Origin: Sphingobacteriia bacterium | Lineage (GTDB): Bacteria > Bacteroidota > Bacteroidia > Bacteroidales > UBA7960 | Assembly (NCBI GenBank): GCA_011390785.1 | Contig: JAABRR010000008.1 | Span: 72,258 to 136,257 of the forward strand | Length of the DNA: 64,000 bases | Direction of reading: 5' to 3' | In this document: piece after piece, positions 17,249 to 25,593 of the stretch | How positions within the stretch are numbered: position 1 is the stretch's first letter | Layout: each line of letters begins with the position of its first letter | The notes under the pieces: model-generated | What the model saw: only the letters and a program-made list of their open reading frames with translations | What the model was told of the DNA's origin: nothing | The model's database searches: none | Made by a program: the position numbers and the translations under genes

Positions 17249-18739
17249 TTAAAGTGAAACCGGACTTTCGGCCAGATTCGGATTTGCATCAATAGCCCAT
17301 TGCGGGATGGGGAATGTATTGCGCGATGGATCAGAAGCTGGCTTCTCCCACCATGCTTTGTTAAACTCGCCAAAGCGAATCAAATCCTGACGACGGTGTC
17401 CTTCCCAGAACAATTCGCGTCCACGTTCTGCAAGAAGCATTTCGAGGGTAACGCCTGTCCAGGATTCTAACCCTGCACGAGAACGGATCTTGTTTACGTT
17501 TTCATCACCATTTTTTCCCTGGCGAATTTTTGCTTCAGCATTCATGAGTAAAACATCAGCAAAGCGATAAATCGGAAAATCATTGCTAAGATTATCTTTG
17601 GCACCACTCTTAATTTCAAATTTAATAACGCGGGCACCCGAGTTACGAATTTCATTTGGTGTATTTCCTTCACCCATATTCAGAGCAGGAATATAAGGAT
17701 TCAACACCAGGGGAATTCCACCGGCACCCTGATCAAATAAACTGTCACCATTAGCTGTGAATTGCTGTCCGTAAAGAAACCCCGCTTTGCGGGCATCATT
17801 ATCTTCATAGGTATTAAAATGAGATTCCATTACGGCAAACCCATTCCAGGGACCTACTACCATATCAAAAGTAAGGTTACTGTTGTAATGCAGTGTACGC
17901 ATATGTAGGTTAAAACCAGTGTAGGTATCTTCATCATAGGGAATTAGCCATATAAGTTCAGGAGAATTGCTGTTGTTGGTTACAAAGGGACCCAATGCGT
18001 CTGGCTCCAGAGAATGTTGACCCATAGCAATCACGCTATCTGTAACTGCTTCAGCTTTCACCCAATAAGCAGCATCTACTGTACCTGTATAAACGGCATG
18101 GTTAAGATAAAGCTTGGCAAGTAAGGTAAATACCATAGCCTTGTTAACTCCTGTTTTTGATGTGCTTGGCTTAATAAGTGGCAGATTCTCTTCAACTTCA
18201 GTTACAATTGCTTCAAAAATTTCATTTCGGAAATTACGAAGAGGTTGTTCGGGCGCTTCCAGATAATCTGTAATGTAGGGTACGTCTTTGTAATTATCAA
18301 TCAATAGATAATAATAATAGGCACGTAGAATTTTAGCTTTGGCAATGGCTTCGTCAACAGCTTCATCACCGGCAAATAACGCCTGCTCTTCAATAAATTT
18401 GTTGGCTTCAACAATACCATTATAAAAACGGCTCCACATACTATTAACAGCTTCAGTATTATTATCCCAGGTATGTGTATGCAATACACGCCATTTTCCA
18501 CCATCGTCCCAGTCACCACCTCGTGTTGGAGCTGTAACAGCATCACCTGTAATCTCCTGGGCAAACCACCAACCACTCCAGTCAGCAAAATCGCGCATAG
18601 GTGCATAAATGTTACTCATTTGAAGAATTGGATCAGCTGTGTATGCATCAGCTGGAATTCTGTCGTACATTTCAACTTCAAGCTCGGTGCAGCCAAAATG
18701 AAATGCAGCTATAAATATGATCAGAAATATCTTTTTCAT
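17249..18739 (-). CDS. SusD/RagB family nutrient-binding outer membrane lipoprotein
   Basis: The protein has 496 residues with lipoprotein signal MKKIFLIIFIAAFHFGC (Cys17). The typical SusD pattern is present: TPR-like helical N-terminal half (EANKFIEEQ, ILRAYYYYLLIDNYKDVPYI) and the conserved C-terminal block LLAERGRELFWEGHRRQDLIRFGEF, ending with FPIPQWAIDANPNL. SusD caps the SusC barrel and binds the glycan. It lies downstream of susC (stop at 18888), with copy 2 of the intergenic repeat between them, and 65 bases upstream of the SusE-like gene. Confidence 0.95.
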   Translation of the reverse strand: MKKIFLIIFIAAFHFGCTELEVEMYDRIPADAYTADPILQMSNIYAPMRDFADWSGWWFAQEITGDAVTAPTRGGDWDDGGKWRVLHTHTWDNNTEAVNSMWSRFYNGIVEANKFIEEQALFAGDEAVDEAIAKAKILRAYYYYLLIDNYKDVPYITDYLEAPEQPLRNFRNEIFEAIVTEVEENLPLIKPSTSKTGVNKAMVFTLLAKLYLNHAVYTGTVDAAYWVKAEAVTDSVIAMGQHSLEPDALGPFVTNNSNSPELIWLIPYDEDTYTGFNLHMRTLHYNSNLTFDMVVGPWNGFAVMESHFNTYEDNDARKAGFLYGQQFTANGDSLFDQGAGGIPLVLNPYIPALNMGEGNTPNEIRNSGARVIKFEIKSGAKDNLSNDFPIYRFADVLLMNAEAKIRQGKNGDENVNKIRSRAGLESWTGVTLEMLLAERGRELFWEGHRRQDLIRFGEFNKAWWEKPASDPSRNTFPIPQWAIDANPNLAESPVSL

Positions 18740-18782
18740 CTGTATATAATTTATTTTTTAGTGGTCAGATGGAGCTCACCAA

Positions 18783-18867
18783 CAATATACTAACTGCATG
18801 TTTTGCTATGCTGCGAATTATAATCATCCGCGTGTGTGTCAATAATATTGTCATGGTTCGGTTCATC
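18783..18867 (+). repeat. Copy 2 of the ~85-bp intergenic repeat
   Basis: It matches 13171-13256 in the same orientation (about 90 percent identity, one indel). Similarity also extends leftwards to about 18763 (GGTCAGAT, GAGCTC), with the first copy carrying extra hairpin sequence in between. This copy lies inside the susC-susD intergenic region, so on the minus strand it should be part of the operon mRNA. A 29-codon minus-strand frame exists here (ATG near 18853) but is broken by the indel in copy 1. Confidence 0.8.
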
Positions 18868-18887
18868 GTTATAATCTTTTTAATGTA

Positions 18888-21860
18888 TTAAATGGTTACA
18901 TTGACCCCAAGGGTGAAAGTCCGTGTTTTCGGATAAACGTTATACTGATCTAACCCGAAAGACAGCCCGGAATAAGAAATCTCAGGATCAATGCCTGAAT
19001 ATTTTGTAAGAGTATAAACGTTATTGGAAGCAACATAGACACGAATTTTACTAAAACCGGCAATGTTATTAAAATTGTAACCCAGAGATATATTATCAAG
19101 ACGGATGAATGATCCATCTTCAAGGTAATAGCTACTAACCTTTGGATTGTCTCTTAAACCACGCTCGTATTCATCCAATGCAGAAGCAAGTACGTTTCGA
19201 TCGGGGAGAAATATCGGATTTCCAAGGATCATTTTGGTTGTATTAAAAATCTGATGACCATATACTGCCCTAACGGTAAAACTCAGGTCAATGTTGCCAT
19301 AGAAAGTAAGATAATTCGACCAGCCAATTTCAAAATCAGGCTGAGCACTTCCCATATCACGTCTTTCAGCTAGTTCGAGTTCGCGGGTTACGCCACCTGC
19401 TGCAGTATAAAATAAGAATCTTCCGCTACCATCAGGAGTAAGACCGGCATATTCAGGAATATACCAGGTTCCTATCGGGAAACCAGGATCAACCACTTGT
19501 GTCCAGTTTTGATCTCCGACAAGTCCTGGGCCAGATAACCAACCTTCACGAAGTCGTGACCAGGGGTAACTGTCGCTTGAAAGGTTAACAACTTCCTGCT
19601 TGTAAGAAGAGAAAACAACAGAAGTTTTCCAGTCGAAATTATTGATTCTTACCGGGTAAGCCTGTACAAAAAATTCCAGACCGGATACCCTGAATTCACC
19701 AACGTTTGCCCATGTTCTGTCGACGGCATTGGGGGGTACAGGAACTGAATAAAGCCCCAACAAATCATAGGTTCTCTTATCAAAATAATCAATGGAACCA
19801 GAAATCTTATCACTGAATAAACCAAAGTCAAGACCTATGTTTAATTCGGCATTTTCTTCCCATTTCAGATCAGGGTTGGCATTATGCGCAAATTGAAACA
19901 AAATAGCTTCTTCACCGGTTTCAAAATTAAATGAGTTACCAGCAGATCTGTAATAAGCAAGGTGATTATAGGACCCTATTTCCTGGTTACCAGTAATACC
20001 ATACCCTACCCTAAATCTTAAGTTATTTATGGCACTAATATTCTGCATGAAGTCTTCGCCGGTAATATTCCACATGGCAGAAGCCGATGGAAACCAACCC
20101 CATTTGTTGTTGGCACCAAATTTTGATGACCCATCTCGACGAATCGTTCCTGTTAAAAAGTACTTGGAATCATAATTATAGATGGCCCGGCCAAAGAATG
20201 AGATTAACCTTGCTGCACCTTTGTAAGAAGTAACATCGCCGGCTACAACATTTTGGAATAATGACAAATCGTTAACACCTGTGGTATTTACAAAAGGTTG
20301 ACGGCCCTGCGCCCTGAAACCTGTATTGAAATCTTCCTGGAAGGAATATCCACCGACAGTTTGGATAGAATGGCTGCCAATTTCAGTGTTGTAACGCAAA
20401 GTCGATTCCAATATACGTGATTCGAAATTGTTGTAACTTCTGTTACCATATCCCTGATGGTTGCCCAGGTACATAGTTGTTGGCTCAAAATAGAAACCTT
20501 CATCATCATTACGGGTATAAGCCAGGTTAATACCTGCTTCAAAACCTTTAAATATCTCCATATCAGCTTTCAGATAACCGAAATATCGTTTGGCATCACG
20601 TTCATTCTCTATTTGATCAACCAGGCTAACAGGATTATAGTATTGGAAAACCCTTTCAATTTCATAGAATTCACCATTCTCATCCAATAATGGATCAGTG
20701 GGATTTCTTTGGAACGCCTGGTAAAGAACTTCGTTGGATCCCCAACCACCATAACTGATGTAATTGTTGTTTTCGATAGTGGCTGAAAGTCCTGATGAAA
20801 TTGTCAACCTGTCATCAAGGGCTTTTTGGTCTAAATTGATCCGACCAATTGTTCTAACTTTTTGAGAGCCTATAACTGCACCACTAAAATCCATGTGCGA
20901 TACAGAAGCACGATAGTTGGTTTTACCATCTCCACCGGATATAGCGATGTTATAGTTTTGAGAAATACCTGTCCGATAGATTTCATCCTGCCAGTCGGTA
21001 TTGGCCCCACCGTCAATAAAGGAAGTTCCGAGCCCGGGATTATTAGAAATAAAACTACGATATTGATCACCGGAAAGAAGATCGAGCCTGTTGGCCACTT
21101 CTTCCATAGAAACATAGGAGCTGAAATCGATTTGTGATCCTTCTCTTTCATTTCCCCTTTTGGTGGTAATGATGATAACACCATTGGCACCCCTTGATCC
21201 ATAAATGGCTGCTGCTGAAGCATCTTTTAAAACGTTAAACGATTCAATATCCTCAGATGCAATGGTTGTAGGATCTGCACCAGGCACACCATCAATAACA
21301 TACAATGGACTTGTACTGGTTGAAAGGCTTGACGCACCTCTCACTTTAATATCAAATCCGGTATTGGGGTCACCACCACGCTTATTAATCATTACACCGG
21401 CAACTTTGCCCTGTAGTCCCTGAATAGGGTCGGTTAAAACACCCGTGTTCATTTCTTCAGCAGTAATACTTACTACTGCACCGGTACGGTCTGATTTTTT
21501 CTGAACACCATAACCGATTACGATAAACTCTTCCAAAGTAGTAATATCGGCAAAGAGTTCAAAGTTTGCAACAACAGTGCCTCCTTCTGGCACTTCTACT
21601 TCCCTGGAGCTACTGTTGAATCCGATAAATGAAGCAGTAAGCGTAATTGTGCCTGCAGGAGCACTAAACTCAAACTGACCATCCATGTTTGTGGTAGCCC
21701 CGGTAGTAGTACCTTCTACCAACACGCTGGCACCTGGCAGCGTTTCACCGGTGGCTCTGTCGGTTACAGTTCCTGTAACCCGACCAGATTGAGCCATTGC
21801 AGGGTAGATGCTCAAAACCAGCAGTGCCGCTAATAATAATCTGGCAATTCTTTTTACCAT
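18888..21860 (-). CDS. SusC/RagA family TonB-linked outer membrane transporter
   Basis: The protein has 990 residues: a signal peptide (LLLAALLVLSIYPAMAQ), then a carboxypeptidase-regulatory-like domain (GRVTGTVTDRATGETLPGAS, about 25-110), a TonB box region (EEFIVIGYGVQKKSDRTGAV), a plug domain with the SusC signature (VRGASSLSTSTSPLYVIDG, LKDASAAAIYGSRGANGVIIITT) and a 22-strand barrel ending in VTI. It is the energy-dependent importer of the substrate bound by SusD. It is the first gene of the SusC-SusD-SusE operon, divergent from the LacI-family gene. No glycoside hydrolase is in the cluster, so the substrate is not fixed; the SusE-like partner hints at alpha-glucans. Confidence 0.95.
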   Translation of the reverse strand: MVKRIARLLLAALLVLSIYPAMAQSGRVTGTVTDRATGETLPGASVLVEGTTTGATTNMDGQFEFSAPAGTITLTASFIGFNSSSREVEVPEGGTVVANFELFADITTLEEFIVIGYGVQKKSDRTGAVVSITAEEMNTGVLTDPIQGLQGKVAGVMINKRGGDPNTGFDIKVRGASSLSTSTSPLYVIDGVPGADPTTIASEDIESFNVLKDASAAAIYGSRGANGVIIITTKRGNEREGSQIDFSSYVSMEEVANRLDLLSGDQYRSFISNNPGLGTSFIDGGANTDWQDEIYRTGISQNYNIAISGGDGKTNYRASVSHMDFSGAVIGSQKVRTIGRINLDQKALDDRLTISSGLSATIENNNYISYGGWGSNEVLYQAFQRNPTDPLLDENGEFYEIERVFQYYNPVSLVDQIENERDAKRYFGYLKADMEIFKGFEAGINLAYTRNDDEGFYFEPTTMYLGNHQGYGNRSYNNFESRILESTLRYNTEIGSHSIQTVGGYSFQEDFNTGFRAQGRQPFVNTTGVNDLSLFQNVVAGDVTSYKGAARLISFFGRAIYNYDSKYFLTGTIRRDGSSKFGANNKWGWFPSASAMWNITGEDFMQNISAINNLRFRVGYGITGNQEIGSYNHLAYYRSAGNSFNFETGEEAILFQFAHNANPDLKWEENAELNIGLDFGLFSDKISGSIDYFDKRTYDLLGLYSVPVPPNAVDRTWANVGEFRVSGLEFFVQAYPVRINNFDWKTSVVFSSYKQEVVNLSSDSYPWSRLREGWLSGPGLVGDQNWTQVVDPGFPIGTWYIPEYAGLTPDGSGRFLFYTAAGGVTRELELAERRDMGSAQPDFEIGWSNYLTFYGNIDLSFTVRAVYGHQIFNTTKMILGNPIFLPDRNVLASALDEYERGLRDNPKVSSYYLEDGSFIRLDNISLGYNFNNIAGFSKIRVYVASNNVYTLTKYSGIDPEISYSGLSFGLDQYNVYPKTRTFTLGVNVTI

Positions 21861-22056
21861 GTTTGATTGAATTTTGTAATTAATAAATTGGTTTGTTAAG
21901 GTTGATTACCCATAATAAAAACTTGCCCGGCATGTGCATTTGACATCCGGTCACTTTTTTGAAATGGAAAGAGTGATGAAATTTTAAAATATCAAAGAAA
22001 CAAATAAGAAGCATTTGTTAACTTAAAGTTATGTTTTGATTAAGAATGACAACAGG

Positions 22057-22064
22057 CAAATGTA
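22057..22064 (-). promoter_or_regulatory. Candidate -7 box of the susC promoter
   Basis: CAAATGTA on the plus strand reads TACATTTG on the minus strand, an exact match to TAnnTTTG. It lies 197 bases upstream of the susC ATG. No convincing -33 TTTG is present at the right distance, which would fit a promoter that needs an activator. Confidence 0.4.
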
Positions 22065-22129
22065 TAAAAAAAACAAGACATTTATAGTTTTTTACGACTG
22101 AATATCAACAATTTGTAAGAATATCAGAT

Positions 22130-22143
22130 TGCAATCGATTGCG
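22130..22143. promoter_or_regulatory. Candidate LacI/GalR-family operator
   Basis: TGCAATCGATTGCG contains the perfect 12-base palindrome GCAATCGATTGC with the central CG typical of LacI-family operators. It fits the general pattern TGnAAnCGnTTnCA at 9 of 10 fixed positions. A weaker copy (AAAAATCGTTTGCG, 22154-22167) lies with its centre 24 bases away. It is the obvious target for the LacI-family protein encoded 229 bases away and lies about 66 bases upstream of the candidate susC -7 box. Confidence 0.6.
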
Positions 22144-22371
22144 GCAATAAATGAAAAATCGTTTGCGCATCAAAGTTTTTTGTATCTTAAATAATATTTT
22201 AACATAAAATAAGAGATTTGTAAATTAAAAATTAATGTTAGATTCATCTATTTTCAGCAAAACAATAACAAATATTCATGCTTTAACATTAAATTTGTAT
22301 GAATAAATTTGATTTATATTTAAGATTTAAGATTTTATTCTCAAGAGGAAGATCAATTAAACTTACGACTC

Positions 22372-23400
22372 ATGAAACCTCATCTAACTTCTATAAATGA
22401 TATAGCCAAAGCTTTGAATGTTTCTGCATCAACGGTTTCAAGGGCATTAAAAGATCATCCAGATATAAGCGAAGCAACGAGAAACAAAATAAAAGAATTT
22501 GCTGCAAAAGTAAATTACAGACCCAATGCACTGGCTTTGAGTCTAAAAAAACAGGTATCTAATACTATTGGCATAGTGGTTCCAGAGTTGGTACATCATT
22601 TTTTCTCTTCAATAATAAGTGGAATTGAAGATATTGCTTACAGCAAGGGCTACAGGGTTATGATATGCCAATCTAATGAAGACTTTCAAAGAGAAGAAAT
22701 TAACGTCCAGGCACTGCTAGACCATAGGGTTGACGGCCTGTTGATCTGTATGAGTAAAACAACCGAAAATTTTCAGCATTTTATTTCAGCATACAATAAC
22801 CAGGTACCGATGGTGTTTTTTGACCGGGTTTGTAAAGCTATTGATACAGATAAAGTTATAACTGATGATTTTAATGGGGCACGACAAATAACTTCATTTT
22901 TAATTGAAACTGGGTGCAAGAGTATTTTGCATCTGGGTACACATCCCCAATTGGATATTGGACAGGAAAGGCTGAAAGGTTACATGCAGGCTTTATCAGA
23001 TCATCATATTGTTTTCGACCCTGACCTTGTTATCAACTGCGACACCCCAAAAGGGGTTGAAGAAAAAAAAGATCATATTTTATCCATTTCCAGGCAGATT
23101 GATGGGATTTTCGCAGTTAATGATTCAACTGCAATTGCGGCCATGCACTTATTGAAGGAAAATGGTTATGATATTCCCAATCAGATCAGTGTGGCAGGCT
23201 TTGGCGATGACCCCGTTGCCAATCTGGTCGATCCTGCACTTACAACTGTTGAACAACAGGGCTACCAAATGGGGCAAGAAGCCATGAGTCTTTTACAGGA
23301 AAGGCTTTCTGATAAAGAAAATGAAATACCCCCCAGAACTAAAATTTTTCAACCCGCTCTCAAAAAAAGAAATTCTACACGTCTGCAATTCAAAAATTAA
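22372..23400 (+). CDS. LacI/GalR family transcriptional regulator
   Basis: The protein has 342 residues. The N-terminal helix-turn-helix (TSINDIAKALNVSASTVSRAL, residues 5-25) and hinge (YRPNALALSLK) are followed by a periplasmic-binding-protein-like sensor domain (IGIVVPELVHHFFSSIISGIE ... GFGDDPVANLVDPALTTVEQQ). Such proteins bind a sugar or sugar phosphate and switch a nearby catabolic or uptake operon. The divergent SusC/SusD/SusE operon is the likely target, through the palindrome at 22130-22143. Whether it represses or activates cannot be seen. Confidence 0.93.
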   Translation: MKPHLTSINDIAKALNVSASTVSRALKDHPDISEATRNKIKEFAAKVNYRPNALALSLKKQVSNTIGIVVPELVHHFFSSIISGIEDIAYSKGYRVMICQSNEDFQREEINVQALLDHRVDGLLICMSKTTENFQHFISAYNNQVPMVFFDRVCKAIDTDKVITDDFNGARQITSFLIETGCKSILHLGTHPQLDIGQERLKGYMQALSDHHIVFDPDLVINCDTPKGVEEKKDHILSISRQIDGIFAVNDSTAIAAMHLLKENGYDIPNQISVAGFGDDPVANLVDPALTTVEQQGYQMGQEAMSLLQERLSDKENEIPPRTKIFQPALKKRNSTRLQFKN

Positions 23401-23434
23401 TACTCTTTTATCCCTGTTTCACAAATTATTAATA

Positions 23435-23442
23435 TAAATTTG
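23435..23442 (+). promoter_or_regulatory. Candidate -7 box before the second protease gene
   Basis: TAAATTTG matches TAnnTTTG exactly and lies 36 bases upstream of the ATG at 23479. No clear TTTG is found at the -33 distance. Confidence 0.35.
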
Positions 23443-23478
23443 TGTAGGACAAACTATTCAATTATTTCTAAGCGATAG

Positions 23479-25368
23479 ATGGAAAGAAAAACTCTCACAG
23501 TATTATTCTGGAATATCGTATTCTTACTTTTCATTAGCTTACATGTTATTGGTCAGGTTAGTACCAATGAAATTCCTTTTGGAATAAAAAACAGGATTGA
23601 TCAAACCCAAACCGCAACTCTAAAAGTAGAATTTGATCCGGAAGCAATAGATACTATCCTTATGCGGGAAGCTTTTCCCATGTTAGCCGGAGTGTCCTTG
23701 CCTGTAAATGCCCAATTCTTCGATAAGGCTACGAAAGTATTGAATAATGATGGTAGCCTTTCATGGTTTCTGAAAGTCTATGTACCTGATGCACCCTTTT
23801 TGGGAATAGTATTTTCCGGTTTTGAATTGAAGGAAGGCGACAAACTATTTATATTTGACGAAACTAAAAAACATTATATAGGGGCCTTTTCTCACCAAAA
23901 CAATTCTGCATCTCAACTATTATCCACACATATTTTACCTGCAAATACCCTTGTAATTGAGTATCACCAAAAAAAAGCTGATCCTGAAAAGCTTCCAAAC
24001 CTTTGGGTAGATGAAATGATTTATATTCTTTCAGACCAAAATCTTGTTTCAGAAATAACCGAAAAATCATCAGGATCATGCAATGTAAATATTAATTGTT
24101 TGGAAGGAAATCTCTGGCAAAAACAAAAGAGAGGCGTGGCCCGGATATTATTAAGAGCGGGAACATCCTGGTTCAATTGTAGTGGTTCGCTGGTTAATAA
24201 CACTGCAAGAGATGGCACACCCTATTTTCTCACTGCAGACCATTGCGGAACAACATCAAGTGAAGCAGATCTGCAGGTTTGGCAATTCTACTTTAACTAC
24301 GAGTACCCCGAATGTGATAATACCGGAACCGCACCCCTGAACAGGATGATCACAGGGGCGCAAATTGTGTCCAGAGCACCCATACAGAATGGTAGTGACT
24401 TTAAACTGTTGCTTCTTAACCAAACACCCGATACAAGTTGGGATCCTTATTACAATGGTTGGACAAGGTCAACCAGAGATCCTGAATTTGGCGTTTGTAT
24501 CCACCACCCCAATGGTGATGCGAAAAAAATATCAACCTACACCACTACTCTTCTTAATTCTACTTTTACTGGAGGAATGATTTCCGCTTACTGGAGAGTA
24601 AACTGGGCAGAAACTATTTCCGGACATGGTGTTACCGAAGGGGGCTCATCGGGATCGCCCCTTTTTGAAACAAACGGATTAATAACAGGAACACTTACCG
24701 GTGGTAGTGCCAGTTGTGGAAATCCAACCCTGCCAGATTACTACGGAAAATTTTCTATGCATTGGCAGGAAAATGGTGAAACCGATGATATGAAGCTCAG
24801 CCCATGGCTCGACCCGCAAAATGACAACCCTGAATTTCTTTATGGCTATGATCCCAATACTCCAACAAATCTTGTAACCACTGATATTGAACCTGCAAAA
24901 AGTGGTTTAGTAACCGGAACAGGGTATTACGCAGAATTTGAATCAGTTAACCTTATTGCTAAACCCATTGGTGATTACATCTTTAAACATTGGATTAACA
25001 GCGAACAACAGGTCGTATCCACCAATGCTGAGTTTACTTTTCAGATGCCTGAAAATGAAGTATACCTTGTTGCCGTTTTTGATCTGAACCAATCAGCCTA
25101 TTCACAATTAGCCAACCAAGGTTCTCTTCATATATATCCCAACCCGGCAAGAGATCATATTAATATAAGTGCTGATATTCTCCTGCGTAATCCTTCCGTT
25201 TTTATAACAGATGTAAGTGGCAGGATACTTATTATAAAAGAAGCAAATATTTTGGATGATAATCATTCTATAAAAATTGAAACATCTGTACTTGATGGTG
25301 GAGTTTATTTTTTATTGATCAACTCAGCTGAAGGAAATTTTAAAAAGAAATTACTTATTAACAGATAA
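23479..25368 (+). CDS. Trypsin-like (lysyl-endopeptidase type) protease with T9SS sorting domain
   Basis: The protein has 629 residues: signal peptide (NIVFLLFISLHVIGQ), a prodomain to about residue 195, then a serine peptidase domain with His255 (TADHCG), Asp307 (GSDFKLLLL) and Ser391 (GGSSGSP), and the family motif IHHPNGDAKKIS. A small InlB-repeat-like domain (about 470-545, IAKPIGDYIFKHW) precedes the T9SS type A sorting domain (YPNPARDHI, TDVSGRILI, DGGVYFLLI). It is a shorter paralogue of the protease at 1365-5879 without its CUB, fibronectin and glycan-binding modules. It is probably a secreted protein-degrading enzyme. Confidence 0.9.
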   Translation: MERKTLTVLFWNIVFLLFISLHVIGQVSTNEIPFGIKNRIDQTQTATLKVEFDPEAIDTILMREAFPMLAGVSLPVNAQFFDKATKVLNNDGSLSWFLKVYVPDAPFLGIVFSGFELKEGDKLFIFDETKKHYIGAFSHQNNSASQLLSTHILPANTLVIEYHQKKADPEKLPNLWVDEMIYILSDQNLVSEITEKSSGSCNVNINCLEGNLWQKQKRGVARILLRAGTSWFNCSGSLVNNTARDGTPYFLTADHCGTTSSEADLQVWQFYFNYEYPECDNTGTAPLNRMITGAQIVSRAPIQNGSDFKLLLLNQTPDTSWDPYYNGWTRSTRDPEFGVCIHHPNGDAKKISTYTTTLLNSTFTGGMISAYWRVNWAETISGHGVTEGGSSGSPLFETNGLITGTLTGGSASCGNPTLPDYYGKFSMHWQENGETDDMKLSPWLDPQNDNPEFLYGYDPNTPTNLVTTDIEPAKSGLVTGTGYYAEFESVNLIAKPIGDYIFKHWINSEQQVVSTNAEFTFQMPENEVYLVAVFDLNQSAYSQLANQGSLHIYPNPARDHINISADILLRNPSVFITDVSGRILIIKEANILDDNHSIKIETSVLDGGVYFLLINSAEGNFKKKLLINR

Positions 25369-25593
25369 TAACTCTTCTGAAAAGTTATCATTACAGCCCT
25401 GATCTAATTGTGTTCAAAAGAGATAAGCAGATATTTGAGAGAAACTCATTGAAACCTGAATCAATTTTTATGATGGATGTTTCGTTTTTTTTCCCTTACT
25501 TTGGGTGCTTTTTCAAAAAACAAAAACCAAATGTTGATAGAAAACATTGCTAAAAGCTTAAATTTTTAAAATTAGAAACAAAAAACAAGATAT

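Larger units (their letters stand above)
21861..22371. other. 511-base divergent regulatory region between susC and the LacI-family gene
   Basis: No gene was found here. The region is AT-rich and holds the control signals of both genes: a candidate susC -7 box (22057-22064, minus strand), a LacI-type palindrome (22130-22143) and two plus-strand TAAATTTG boxes (22290-22297 and 22304-22311) that match TAnnTTTG and may serve the regulator gene. None of the plus-strand boxes has a good -33 TTTG. Confidence 0.6.

Noticed and set aside
18767-18853. 29-codon minus-strand reading frame inside repeat copy 2 (starting MTILLTHTR)
   Set aside because: Copy 1 has a one-base indel that breaks the frame after about 15 codons, so the repeat does not conserve coding.
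25369-25593. TTACTTTGGG before the carboxyltransferase gene as a promoter -7 box
   Set aside because: The match to TAnnTTTG is one base short and no TTTG lies at the -33 distance.
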